Part shown: in pieces, positions 23,235 through 36,509 of the stretch
How positions within the stretch are numbered: position 1 is the first letter of the stretch
How the letters are laid out: each line of letters opens with the position of its first letter
Origin: Amblyomma americanum
Lineage: Eukaryota > Arthropoda > Arachnida > Ixodida > Ixodidae
DNA length: 64,000 bases
Assembly: GCF_052857255.1 (NCBI RefSeq)
Contig: NC_135502.1
Location: forward strand, 187,361,806 to 187,425,805
Direction of reading: 5' to 3'
Made by a program: the position numbers and the translations under genes
Notes under the pieces: generated by a model
Databases searched by the model: none
The model's input: the letters and a program-made list of their open reading frames with translations, nothing else
Told to the model about the DNA's origin: nothing

Positions 23235-26200
23235 GAAAGTTGGACCTGCACCACTAGCAGCATGAACGGGCGCCAGAACAGCGAGAACCGCCTCTTTAGT
23301 ACCGAGTTTTTAAGCGAAGAAGTCCAACTGCAACAAAACAAATACGTCCAGCGATGCGCGCACCATGAAAGCTAGACCTGCACCACTAGCAGCATGAACG
23401 GGCGCAGAACAACGAGAACTGCCACTTTAGTATCGAGTTTTTGACCGAAGGAGTCCAATTGCAACAAAACGATTACGTCTAGCGGTGTGCGTACCATGAA
23501 AGCTAGACCTGCACCACGAGCAGCTTGAACGGGCGCTTGAACAGCGAGAAACGCCACTTTAGTATCGAGTTTTTGAGCTACGGAGTCCAATTGCAACAAA
23601 ACAAATACGTCCAGCGTTGCGCGCACCATGAAAGCTAGACCTGCACTACGAGCAGCATGAACGGGCGCTTGAACAGCGTGAACCGCCTCTTTAGTACCGA
23701 GTTTTTGAGCGAAGGAGTCCAATTGCAACAAAACAAATACGTCCAGCGTTGCGCGCACCAAGAAAGCTGGACCTGCACACCCAGCAGCACTAACGGGCGC
23801 TTGAACAGCGAGAACCGCCACTTTAGTACCGAGTTATTGAGCGAAGGAGTCCAATTGCAACAAAATAAATACGTCCAGCGATGCGCGCACCATGAAAGCT
23901 GGACATGCACCACGAGCAGCATGAACGTGCGCTTTAACAGCGAGAACCCCCTCTTTAGTACCGAGTTTTTGAGCGAAGGAGTACAATTGCAAAAAAACAA
24001 GTACGTCCAGCGGTGCGCGCACCATGAAAGCTAGACCTGCACCACGAGCAGCATGAACGGGCGCTTGGACAGCGAGAACCGCCTCTTTAGTACCGAGTTT
24101 TTGAGCGAAGGAGTCCAATTGCAACAAAACAATTACGTCCAGCGATGCGCGCACCATGAAAGCTAGACCTGCACCACGAGCAGCATGAACGGGCGCTTGA
24201 ACAGCGAGAACCGCCTCTTTAGTACCGAGTTTTTGTGCGCAGGAGTCCAATTGCAACAAAACAAATACGTCCAGCGATGCGCGCACCATGAAAGCTAGAC
24301 CTGCACCACGAGCAGCATGAACGGGCGCTTGAACAGCGAGAACCGCCACTTTAGTACCGAGTTTTTGAGCGAAGGAGTCCAATATGAACAAAACAAATAC
24401 GTCCAGCGATGCGCGCACCATGAAAGCTGGACCTGTACCACGAGCAGCTTGACCGGGCGCTTGAACAGCGAGAACTGCCATTTTAGTATCGAGTTTTTGA
24501 CCGAAGGAGTCCAATTGCAACAAAACAAATACGTCCAGCCTTGCGCGCACCATGAAAGCTAGACCTGCACTACGAGCAGCATAAACGGGCGCTTGAACAG
24601 CGAGAACCGCCTCTTTAGTACCGAGTTTTTGAGCGAAGGAGTCCAATTGCAACAAAACAAATACGTCCAGCGTTGCGCGCACCATGAAAGCTAGACCTGC
24701 ACTACGAGCAGCATGAACGGGCTCTTGAACCTCGAGAACCGCCTCTTTAGTACCGAGTTTTTGAGCGAACGTGTCCAATTGCAACAAAACAAATACGTCC
24801 GGCGATGCGCGCACCATGAAAGCTCGACCTGCACCACGAGCAGAATGAACGGGTTCTTGAACAGCGAGAACCGCCTGTTTAGTACCAAGTTTTTGAGCGA
24901 AGGAGTCCAATTGCAACAAAACAAATACGTCCAGCAATGCGCGCACCATGAAGCTAGACCTGCACCACAAGCAGCATAAACGGGCGCTTGAACAGCGAGA
25001 ACTGCCTCTTTAGTACCGAGTTTTTGAGCGAAGGAGTCCAAATGCAACAAAACGAATACGTCTAGCGGTGTGCGTACCATGAAAGCTAGACCTGCACCAC
25101 GAGCAGCTTGAATGGGCGCTTGAACAGCGAGAACTGCCACTTTAGTATCGAGTTTTTGACCGAAGGAGTCCAATTGCAACAAAACAAATACGTCCAGCCT
25201 TGCGCGCACCATGAAAGCTAGACCTGCACTACGAGCAGCATGAACGGGCGCTTGAACAGCGAGAACCGCCTCTTTAGTACCGAGTTTTTGACCGAAGGAG
25301 TCCAATTGCAACAAAACAAATACGTCCAGCCTTGCGCGCACCATGAAAGCTAGACCTGCACTACGAGCAGCATGAACGGGCTCTTGAACCTCGAGAACCG
25401 CCTCTTTAGTACCGAGTTTTTGAGCTAACGTGTCCAATTGCAACAAAACAAATACGTCCGGCGATGCGCGCACCATGAAAGCTGGACCTGCACCACGAGC
25501 AGAACGAACGGGTTCTTGAACAGCGAGAACCGCCTCTTTAGAACCAAGTTTTTGAGCGAAGGAGTCCAATTGCAACAAAACAAATACGTCCAGCGATGCG
25601 CGTACCATGAAAGCTAGACCTGCACCACGAGCAGCATGAACGGGCGCTTGAACAGCGAGAACCGCCTTTTTAGTACCGAGTTTTTGAGCGAAGGAGTCCC
25701 ATTGCAACAAAACAAATACGTCCAGCGATGCGCGCACCATGAAAGCTAGACCTGCACCACGAGCAGCATGAACAGGCGCTTGAACAGCGAGAACCGCCTC
25801 TTTAGTACCGAGTGTTTAAGCGAAGAAGTCCAACTGCAACAAAACAAATACGACCAGCGATGCGCGCACCTTGAAAGCTAGACCTGCACCCCGAGCAGCA
25901 CTAACGGGCGCTTGAACAGCGAGAACCGCCACTTTAGTACCGAGTTATTGAGCGAAGGAGTCCAATTGCAACAAAATAAATACGTCCAGCGATGCGCGCA
26001 CCATGAAAGCTGGACCTGCACCACGAGCAGCATGAACGGGCGCTTGAACAGCGAGAACCCCCTGTTTAGTACCGAGTTTTTGAGCGAAGGATTCCAATTG
26101 ACACAAAACAAATACGTCCAGCGATGCGCGCACCATGAAAGCTAGACCTGCACCACGAGCAGCATTTACGGGCTCTTGAACAGCGAGAACCGCCTCTTTA

Positions 26201-29176
26201 GTACCGGTTTTTTGAGCGAAGGATTCCGATTGCAACAAAACAAATACGTCCAGCGATGCGCGCACCATGAAAGCTAGACTTGCACCACGAGCAGCATGAA
26301 TGGGCGCTTGAACAGCGCGAACCGCCTCTTTAGTACCGAGTTTTTGAGCGCAGGAGTCCAATTTCAACAAAACAAATACGTCCAGCGATGCGCGCACCAT
26401 GAAAGCTGGACCTGCACCACTAGCAGCATGAACGGGCGCCAGAACAGCGAGAACCGCCTCTTTAGTACCGAGTGTTTAAGCGAAGAAGTCCAACTGCAAC
26501 AAAACAAATACGACCAGCGATGCGCGCACCTTGAAAGCTAGACCTGCACCCCGAGCAGCACTAACGGGCGCTTGAACAGCGAGAACCGCCACTTTAGTAC
26601 CGAGTTATTGAGCGAAGGAGTCCAATTGCAACAAAATAAATACGTCCAGCGATGCGCGCACCATGAAAGCTGGACCTGCACCACGAGCAGCATGAACGGG
26701 CGCTTGAACAGCGAGAACCCCCTGTTTAGTACCGAGTTTTTGAGCGAAGGAGTCCAATTGCAAAAAAACAAATACGTCCAGCGGTGCGCGCATCATGAAA
26801 GCTAGACCTGCACCACGAGCAGCATGAACGGGCGCTTGGACAGCGAGAACCGCCTCTTTAGTACCGAGTTTTTGAGCGAAGGAGTCCAATTGCAACAAAA
26901 CAATTACGTCCAGCGATGCGCGCACCATGAAAGCTAGACCTGCACCACGAGCAGCATGAACCGGCGCTTGAACAGCGAGAACCGCCTCTTTAGTACCGAG
27001 TTTTTGTGCGCAGGAGTCCAATTGCAACAAAACAAATACGTCCAGCGATGCGCGCACCATGAAAGCTAGACCTGCACCCCGAGCAGCATGAACGGGCGCT
27101 TGAACAGCGAGAACCGCCACTTTAGTACCGAGTTATTGAGCGAAGGAGTCCAATTGCAACAAAATAAATACGTCCAGCGATGCGCGCACCATGAAAGCTG
27201 GACCTGCACCACGAGCAGCATGAACGGGCGCTTGAACAGCGAGAACCCCCTGTTTAGTACCGAGTTTTTGACCGAAGGAGTCCAATTGCAACAAAACAAA
27301 TACGTCCAGCCTTGCGCGCACCATGAAAGCTAGACCTGCACTACGAGCAGCATGAACGGGCGCTTGAACAGCGAGAACCGCCTCTTTAGTACCGAGTTTT
27401 TGACCGAAGGAGTCCAATTGCAAGAAAACAAATACGTCCAGCCTTGCGCGCACCATAAAAGCTAGACCTGCACTACGAGCAGCATGAACGGGCTCTTGAA
27501 CCTCGAGAACCGCCTCTTTAGTACCGAGTTTTTGAGCGAACGTGTCCAATTGCAACAAAACAAATACGTCCGGCGATGCGCGCACCATGAAAGCTGGACC
27601 TGCACCACGAGCAGAACGAACGGGTTCTTGAACAGCGAGAACCGCCTCTTTAGTACCAAGTTTTTGAGCGAAGGAGTCCAATTGCAACAAAACAAATACG
27701 TCCAGCGATGCGCGTACCATGAAAGCTAGACCTGCACCACGAGCAGCATGAACGGGCGCTTGAACAGCGAGAACCGCCTTTTTAGTACCGAGTTTTTGAG
27801 CGAAGGAGTCCCATTGCAACAAAACAAATACGTCCAGCGATGCGCGCACCATGAAAGCTAGACCTGCACCACGAGCAGCATGAACAGGCGCTTGAACAGC
27901 GAGAACCGCCTCTTTAGTACCGAGTTTTTGAGCGAAGGATTCCAATTGACACAAAACAAATACGTCCAGCGATGCGCGCACCATGAAAGCTAGACCTGCA
28001 CCACGAGCAGCATTTACGGGCGCTTGAACAGCGAGAACCGCCTCTTTAGTACCGATTTTTTGAGCGAAGGATTCCGATTGCAACAAAACAAATACGTCCA
28101 GCGATGCGCGCACCATGAAAGCTAGACTTGCACCACGAGCAGCATGAACGGGCGCTTGAACAGCGCGAACCGCCTCTTTAGTACCGAGTTTTTAAGCGAA
28201 GGAGTCCAACTGCAACAAAACAAATACATCCAGCGATACGCGCACCATGAAAGCTAGACCTGCACCACGAGCAGCATGAAGGCGCGCTTGAACAGCCAGA
28301 ACCACCTCTTTAGTACCGACGTTTTGAGCGAAGGAGTCCAATTTCAACAAAACAAATACGTCCAGCGATGCGCGCACCATGAAAGCTGGACCTGCACCAC
28401 TAGCAGCATGAACGGGCGCCAGAACAGCGAGAACCGCCTCTTTGGTACCGAGTGTTTAAGCGAAGAAGTCCAACTGCAACAAAACAAATACGACCAGCGA
28501 TGCGCGCACCTTGAAAGCTAGACCTGCACCCCGAGCAGCACTAACGGGCGCTTGAACAGCGAGAACCGCCACTTTAGTACCGAGTTATTGAGCGAAGGAG
28601 TCCAATTGCAACAAAATAAATACGTCCAGCGATGCGCGCACCATGAAAGCTGGACCTGCACCACGAGCAGCATGAACGGGCGCTTGAACAGCGAGAACCC
28701 CCTGTTTAGTACCGAGTTTTTGAGCGAAGGAGTCCAATTGCAAAAAAACAAATACGTCCAGCGGTGCGCGCATCATGAAAGCTAGACCTGCACCACGAGC
28801 AGCATGAACGGGCGCTTGGACAGCGAGAACCGCCTCTTTAGTACCGAGTTTTTGAGCGAAGGAGTCCAATTGCAACAAAACAATTACGTCCAGCGATGCG
28901 CGCACCATGAAAGCTAGACCTGCACCACGAGCAGCATGAACCGGCGCTTGAACAGCGAGAACCGCCTCTTTAGTACCGAGTTTTTGTGCGCAGGAGTCCA
29001 ATTGCAACAAAACAAATACGTCCAGCGATGCGCGCACCATGAAAGCTAGACCTGCACCCCGAGCAGCATGAACGGGCGCTTGAACAGCGAGAACCGCCTC
29101 TTTAGTACCGAGTTTTTAAGCGAAGGAGTCCAATATCAACAAAACAAATACGTCCAGCGATGCGCGCACCATGAAA
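21774..29176. repeat. Large HOR duplication, right copy (about 7.4 kb)
   Basis: Counterpart of 14,251-21,390. It keeps the two monomers missing from the left copy near 17.36 and 17.57 kb, and has a one-base deletion at about 24,951. Otherwise the monomer order is the same, and long stretches such as 25.9-28.1 kb versus 18.1-20.3 kb differ at only scattered bases. Confidence 0.87.
24941..24960. other. One-base deletion in a monomer
   Basis: CACCATGAAGCTAG instead of CACCATGAAAGCTAG. The deletion is absent from the corresponding sites at 13.86 kb, so it is private to this copy. It shifts the minus-strand frame, giving two overlapping open frames (23,834-24,970 and 24,691-25,740) where other copies have one. 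Confidence 0.85.
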
Positions 29177-30900
29177 GCTGGACCTGCACCACGAGCAGAA
29201 TGAACGGGTTCTTGAACAGCGAGAACCGCCTCTTTAGTACCCAGTTTTTGAGCGAAGGAATCCAATTGCAACAAAACAAATACGTCTAGCGGTGTGCGTA
29301 CCATGAAAGCTAGACCTGCACCACGAGCAGCATGAACGGGCGCTTGAACAGCGAGAACCGCCCCTTTAGTACCCAGTTTTTGAGCGAAGGAGTCCCATTG
29401 CAACAAAACAAATACGTCCAGCGATGCGCGCACCATGAAAGCTAGACCTGCACCACGAGCAGCATGAACAGGCGCTTGAACAGTGAGAACCGCCTCTTTA
29501 GTACCGAGTTTTTGGGCGAAGGATTCCAATTGCAACAAAACAAATACGTCCAGCCTTGCGCGCACCATGAAAGCTAGACCTGCACTACGAGCAGCATGAA
29601 CGGGCGCTTGAACAGCGAGAACCGCCTCTTTAGTACCGAGTTTTTGAGCGAAGGAGTCCAATTGCAACAAAACAAATACGTCCAGCGTTGCGCGCACAAT
29701 GAAAGCTAGACCTGCACCACGAGCAGCATGAACGGGCGCTTGAACAGCGAGAACCGCCTCTTTTGTACCGAGTTTTTGAGCGAAGGAGTCCAATTGCAAC
29801 AAAACAAATACGTCCAGCGTTGCGCGCACCATGAAAGCTAGACTTGCACCACGAGCAGCATGAACAGGCGCTTGAACAGCGAGAACCGCCTCGTTAGTAC
29901 CAACTTTTTGAGCGAAGCAGTCCAATTGCAACAAAACAAATACGTCCAGCGATGCGCGCACCATGAAATCTAGACCTGCACCACGAGCAGCATGAACGCG
30001 CGCTTGAACAGCGAGAACCACCTCTTCAGTACCGAGATTTTGAGCGAAGGAGTCGAATTTCAACAAAACAAATACGTCCAGGGATGCGCGCACCATGAAA
30101 GTTGGACCTGCACCACTAGCAGCATGAACGGGCGCCAGAACAGCGAGAACCGCCTCTTTAGTACCGAGTTTTTAAGCGAAGAAGTCCAAATGCAACAAAA
30201 CAAATACGTCCAGCGATGCGCGCACCATGAAAGCTAGACCTGCACCACTAGCAGCATGAACGGGCGCAGAACAACGAGAACTGCCACTTTAGTATCGAGT
30301 TTTTGACCGAAGGAGTCCAATTGCAAAAAAACAAATACGTCCAGACTTTCCCGCACCATGAAAGCTAGACCTGCACTACGAGCAGCATGAACGGGCGCTT
30401 GAACAGCGAGAACCGCCTCTTTAGTACCGAGTTTTTGAGCGAAGGAGTCCAATTGCAACAAAACAAATACGTCCAGCGTTGCGCGCACCATGAAAGCTAG
30501 ACCTGCACTACGAGCAGCATGAACGGGCTCTTGAACCTCGAGAACCGCCTCTTTAGTACCGAGTTTTTGAGCGAACGTGTCCAATTGCAACAAAACAAAT
30601 ACGTCCGGCGATGCGCGCACCATGAAAGCTGGACCTGCACCACGAGCAGAATGAACGGGTTCTTGAACAGCGAGAACCGCCTCTTTAGTACCAAGTTTTT
30701 GAGCGAAGGAGTCCAAATGCAAAAAAACAAATACGTCCAGCGGTGCGCGCATCATGAAAGCTAGACCTGCACCACGAGCAGCATGAACGGGCGCTTGGAC
30801 AGCGAGAACCGCCTCTTTAGTACCGAGTTTTTGAGCGAAGGAGTCCAATTGCAACAAAACAATTACGTCCAGCGATGCGCGCACCATGAAAGCTAGACCT
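28130..30900. repeat. 21-monomer HOR unit, copy 1 (2,771 bp)
   Basis: Recurs immediately at +2,771, falling to +2,770 bp past the one-base deletion near 31,344. Landmarks are 28,276, 29,068, 29,992 and 30,519. It overlaps the end of the large duplication, so its first eight monomers also match 20.3-21.4 kb. Edges are set by GACTTGC versus GACCTGC on the left and GGGCGC versus CGGCGC on the right. Confidence 0.85.
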
Positions 30901-33670
30901 GCACCACGAGCAGCATGAACGGGCGCTTGAACAGCGCGAACCGCCTCTTTAGTACCGAGTTTTTAAGCGAAGGAGTCCAACTGCAACAAAACAAATACAT
31001 CCAGCGATACGCGCACCATGAAAGCTAGACCTGCACCACGAGCAGCATGAAGGCGCGCTTGAACAGCCAGAACCACCTCTTTAGTACCGACGTTTTGAGC
31101 GAAGGAGTCCAATTTCAACAAAACAAATACGTCCAGCGATGCGCGCACCATGAAAGCTGGACCTGCACCACTAGCAGCATGAACGGGCGCCAGAACAGCG
31201 AGAACCGCCTCTTTAGTACCGAGTGTTTAAGCGAAGAAGTCCAACTGCAACAAAACAAATACGACCAGCGATGCGCGCACCTTGAAAGCTAGACCTGCAC
31301 CCCGAGCAGCACTAACGGGCGCTTGAACAGCGAGAACCGCCACTTAGTACCGAGTTATTGAGCGAAGGAGTCCAATTGCAACAAAATAAATACGTCCAGC
31401 GATGCGCGCACCATGAAAGCTGGACCTGCACCACGAGCAGCATGAACGGGCGCTTGAACAGCGAGAACCCCCTGTTTAGTACCGAGTTTTTGAGCGAAGG
31501 AGTCCAATTGCAAAAAAACAAATACGTCCAGCGGTGCGCGCATCATGAAAGCTAGACCTGCACCACGAGCAGCATGAACGGGCGCTTGGACAGCGAGAAC
31601 CGCCTCTTTAGTACCGAGTTTTTGAGCGAAGGAGTCCAATTGCAACAAAACAATTACGTCCAGCGATGCGCGCACCATGAAAGCTAGACCTGCACCACGA
31701 GCAGCATGAACCGGCGCTTGAACAGCGAGAACCGCCTCTTTAGTACCGAGTTTTTGTGCGCAGGAGTCCAATTGCAACAAAACAAATACGTCCAGCGATG
31801 CGCGCACCATGAAAGCTAGACCTGCACCCCGAGCAGCATGAACGGGCGCTTGAACAGCGAGAACCGCCTCTTTAGTACCGAGTTTTTAAGCGAAGGAGTC
31901 CAATATCAACAAAACAAATACGTCCAGCGATGCGCGCACCATGAAAGCTGGACCTGCACCACGAGCAGAATGAACGGGTTCTTGAACAGCGAGAACCGCC
32001 TCTTTAGTACCGAGTTTTTGAGCGAAGGAATCCAATTGCAACAAAACAAATACGTCTAGCGGTGTGCGTACCATGAAAGCTAGACCTGCACCACGAGCAG
32101 CATGAACGGGCGCTTGAACAGCGAGAACCGCCCCTTTAGTACCCAGTTTTTGAGCGAAGGAGTCCCATTGCAACAAAACAAATACGTCCAGCGATGCGCG
32201 CACCATGAAAGCTAGACCTGCACCACGAGCAGCATGAACAGGCGCTTGAACAGTGAGAACCGCCTCTTTAGTACCGAGTTTTTGGGCGAAGGATTCCAAT
32301 TGCAACAAAACAAATACGTCCAGCCTTGCGCGCACCATGAAAGCTAGACCTGCACTACGAGCAGCATGAACGGGCGCTTGAACAGCGAGAACCGCCTCTT
32401 TAGTACCGAGTTTTTGAGCGAAGGAGTCCAATTGCAACAAAACAAATACGTCCAGCGTTGCGCGCACAATGAAAGCTAGACCTGCACCACGAGCAGCATG
32501 AACGGGCGCTTGAACAGCGAGAACCGCCTCTTTTGTACCGAGTTTTTGAGCGAAGGAGTCCAATTGCAACAAAACAAAGACGTCCAGCGTTGCGCGCACC
32601 ATGAAAGCTAGACTTGCACCACGAGCAGCATGAACAGGCGCTTGAACAGCGAGAACCGCCTCGTTAGTACCAACTTTTTGAGCGAAGCAGTCCAATTGCA
32701 ACAAAACAAATACGTCCAGCGATGCGCGCACCATGAAATCTAGACCTGCACCACGAGCAGCATGAACGCGCGCTTGAACAGCGAGAACCACCTCTTCAGT
32801 ACCGAGATTTTGAGCGAAGGAGTCGAATTTCAACAAAACAAATACGTCCAGGGATGCGCGCACCATGAAAGTTGGACCTGCACCACTAGCAGCATGAACG
32901 GGCGCCAGAACAGCGAGAACCGCCTCTTTAGTACCGAGTTTTTAAGCGAAGAAGTCCAAATGCAACAAAACAAATACGTCCAGCGATGCGCGCACCATGA
33001 AAGCTAGACCTGCACCACTAGCAGCATGAACGGGCGCAGAACAACGAGAACTGCCACTTTAGTATCGAGTTTTTGACCGAAGGAGTCCAATTGCAAAAAA
33101 ACAAATACGTACAGACTTTCCCGCACCATGAAAGCTAGACCTGCACTACGAGCAGCATGAACGGGCGCTTGAACAGCGAGAACCGCCTCTTTAGTACCGA
33201 GTTTTTGAGCGAAGGAGTCCAATTGCAACAAAACAAATACGTCCAGCGTTGCGCGCACCATGAAAGCTAGACCTGCACTACGAGCAGCATGAACGGGCTC
33301 TTGAACCTCGAGAACCGCCTCTTTAGTACCGAGTTTTTGAGCGAACGTGTCCAATTGCAACAAAACAAATACGTCCGGCGATGCGCGCACCATGAAAGCT
33401 GGACCTGCACCACGAGCAGAATGAACGGGTTCTTGAACAGCGAGAACCGCCTCTTTAGTACCAAGTTTTTGAGCGAAGGAGTCCAAATGCAAAAAAACAA
33501 ATACGTCCAGCGGTGCGCGCATCATGAAAGCTAGACCTGCACCACGAGCAGCATGAACGGGCGCTTGGACAGCGAGAACCGCCTCTTTAGTACCGAGTTT
33601 TTGAGCGAAGGAGTCCAATTGCAACAAAACAATTACGTCCAGCGATGCGCGCACCATGAAAGCTAGACCT
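30901..33670. repeat. 21-monomer HOR unit, copy 2 (2,770 bp)
   Basis: Directly follows copy 1. Differences I noticed are a T deletion near 31,344, GAGTTTTTG for CAGTTTTTG near 32,016, AAAGACGTCC near 32,580 and ACGTACAGAC near 33,110. Few substitutions over 2.8 kb indicate a recent duplication. The end of this copy (31,681-32,871) recurs once more at 33,660-34,850, at +1,979 bp (15 monomers minus 1). Confidence 0.85.
31338..31352. other. One-base deletion in a T run
   Basis: CCACTTAGTACC replaces CCACTTTAGTACC. The paired copy at 28.57 kb has three Ts. It accounts for the 2,771 versus 2,770 bp difference between the two 21-monomer copies. Homopolymer slippage or a sequencing error would both explain it. 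Confidence 0.8.
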
Positions 33671-35980
33671 GCACCACGAGCAGCATGAACCGGCGCTTGA
33701 ACAGCGAGAACCGCCTCTTTAGTACCGAGTTTTTGTGCGCAGGAGTCCAATTGCAACAAAACAAATACGTCCAGCGATGCGCGCACCATGAAAGCTAGAC
33801 CTGCACCCCGAGCAGCATGAACGGGCGCTTGAACAGCGAGAACCGCCTCTTTAGTACCGAGTTTTTAAGCGAAGGAGTCCAATATCAACAAAACAAATAC
33901 GTCCAGCGATGCGCGCACCATGAAAGCTGGACCTGCACCACGAGCAGAATGAACGGGTTCTTGAACAGCGAGAACCGCCTCTTTAGTACCGAGTTTTTGA
34001 GCGAAGGAATCCAATTGCAACAAAACAAATACGTCTAGCGGTGTGCGTACCATGAAAGCTAGACCTGCACCACGAGCAGCATGAACGGGCGCTTGAACAG
34101 CGAGAACCGCCCCTTTAGTACCCAGTTTTTGAGCGAAGGAGTCCCATTGCAACAAAACAAATACGTCCAGCGATGCGCGCACCATGAAAGCTAGACCTGC
34201 ACCACGAGCAGCATGAACAGGCGCTTGAACAGTGAGAACCGCCTCTTTAGTACCGAGTTTTTGGGCGAAGGATTCCAATTGCAACAAAACAAATACGTCC
34301 AGCCTTGCGCGCACCATGAAAGCTAGACCTGCACTACGAGCAGCATGAACGGGCGCTTGAACAGCGAGAACCGCCTCTTTAGTACCGAGTTTTTGAGCGA
34401 AGGAGTGCAATTGCAACAAAACAAATACGTCCAGCGTTGCGCGCACAATGAAAGCTAGACCTGCACCACGAGCAGCATGAACGGGCGCTTGAACAGCGAG
34501 AACCGCCTCTTTTGTACCGAGTTTTTGAGCGAAGGAGTCCAATTGCAACAAAACAAATACGTCCAGCGTTGCGCGCACCATGAAAGCTAGACTTGCACCA
34601 CGAGCAGCATGAACAGGCGCTTGAACAGCGAGAACCGCCTCGTTAGTACCAACTTTTTGAGCGAAGCAGTCCAATTGCAACAAAAGAAATACGTCCAGCG
34701 ATGCGCGCACCATGAAATCTAGACCTGCACCACGAGCAGCATGAACGCGCGCTTGAACAGCGAGAACCACCTCTTCAGTACCGAGATTTTGAGCGAAGGA
34801 GTCGAATTTCAACAAAACAAATACGTCCAGGGATGCGCGCACCATGAAAGTTGGACCTGCACCACGAGCAGCACGAACGAGCACTTGAACAGCGAGAACT
34901 GCCTCTTTAGTACCGAGTTTTTGAGCCAAGGAGTCAAATTGCAACCAAACAAATACGTCCAGCGATGCGCGCACCATGAAAGCTAGACCTGCACCACGAG
35001 CAGCATGAACAGGCGCTTGAACAGCGAGGACCGCCTCTTTTGTACCGAGTTTTTGAGCGAAGGAGTCCAATTGCAACAAAACAAATACGTGCAGCGTTGC
35101 GCGCACCATGAAAACTAGACCTGCACCATGAGCAGCACGAACGGGCGCTTGAACAGCGAGAACCGCCTCTTTAGTACCGAGTTTTTGAGCGAACGTGTCC
35201 AATTGCAACAAAACAAATACGTCCGGCGATGCGCGCACCATGAAAGCTGGACCTGCACCACGAGCAGAATGAACGGGTTCTTGAACAGCGAGAACCGCCT
35301 CTTTAGTACCAAGTTTTTGAGCGAAGGAGTCCAAATGCAACAAAACAAATACGTCCAGCGATGCGCGCACCATGAAAGCTAGACCTGCACCACGAGCAGC
35401 ATAAACGGGCGCTTGAACAGCGAGAACTGCCTCTTTAGTACCGAGTTTTTGAGCGAAGGAGTCCAATTGCAACAAAACGATTACGTCTAGCGGTGTGCGT
35501 ACCATGAAAGCTAGACCTGCACCACGGGCAGCTTGAACGGGCGCTTGAACAGCGAGGACCGCCTCTTTAGTACCGAGTTTTTGAGCGAAGGAGTCCAATT
35601 GCAACAAAACAAATACGTGCAGCGTTGCGCGCACCATGAAAACTAGACCTGCACCATGAGCAGCACGAACGGGCGCTTGAACAGCGAGAACCGCCTCTTT
35701 AGTACCGAGTTTTTGAGCGAAGGATTCCAATTGCAACAAAACAAATACGTCCAGCGATGCGCGCACCATGAAAGCTAGACCTGCACCACGAGCAGCATTT
35801 GCGGGCTCTTGAACAGCGAGAACCGCCTCTTTAGTACCGAGTTTTTTAGCGAAGGAATCCAATTGCAACAAAACAAATATGTCTAGCGGTGTGCGTACCA
35901 TGAAAGCTAGACCTGCACCACGAGCAGCATGAACGGGCGCTTGAACAGCGAGAACGGCCCCTTTAGTACCCAGTTTTTGA
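33606..35980. repeat. 22-monomer-period HOR, copy 1 (18 monomers)
   Basis: Recurs at exactly +2,904 bp (22 x 132) at landmarks 33,817, 34,741 and 35,128. No 131-bp monomer lies between the copies, so the spacing is an exact multiple. The copy contains an anchor cassette variant that is not followed by the 131-bp monomer. Instead it is followed by the ACGAGCACTTG and AGCCAAGGAGTCAAATTG monomer. Confidence 0.84.
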
Positions 35981-36033
35981 GCGAAGGAGTCCAATTGCAA
36001 CAAAACAAATACGTCCAGCGATGCGCGCACCAT
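33865..36033 (-). other. Open frame, 722 codons, probably not a gene
   Basis: Lies in copy 1 of the 22-monomer-period block. The same variant order is contained within 36,769-40,155 in copy 2, where the frame happens to continue further. It ends at a TTTTTAAGCG stop monomer near 33,865. Confidence 0.25.
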
Positions 36034-36509
36034 GAAAGCTAGACCTGCACCCCGAGCAGCATGAACGGGCGCTTGAACAGCGAGAACCGCCTCTTTAGTA
36101 CCGAGTTTTTAAGCGAAGGAGTCCAATATCAACAAAACAAATACGTCCAGCGATGCGCGCACCATGAAAGCTGGACCTGCACCACGAGCAGAATGAACGG
36201 GTTCTTGAACAGCGAGAACCGCCTCTTTAGTACCGAGTTTTTGAGCGAAGGAGTCCAATTGCAACAAAACAAATACGTGCAGCGTTGCGCGCACCATGAA
36301 AACTAGACCTGCACCATGAGCAGCACGAACGGGCGCTTGAACAGCGAGAACCGCCTCTTTAGTACCGAGTTTTTGAGCGAAGGATTCCAATTGCAACAAA
36401 ACAAATACGTCCAGCGATGCGCGCACCATGAAAGCTAGACCTGCACCACGAGCAGCATTTGCGGGCTCTTGAACAGCGAGAACCGCCTCTTTAGTACCGA
36501 GTTTTTTAG
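35981..36509. repeat. Four-monomer linker with a 5-monomer offset
   Basis: Holds only satellite monomers. Landmark 36,061 recurs at 36,721 (+660 bp, five monomers), including the GTCCAATATC and GAATGAACGGGTTC monomers. This marks a smaller duplication at the boundary of the two 22-monomer-period copies. Confidence 0.75.
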
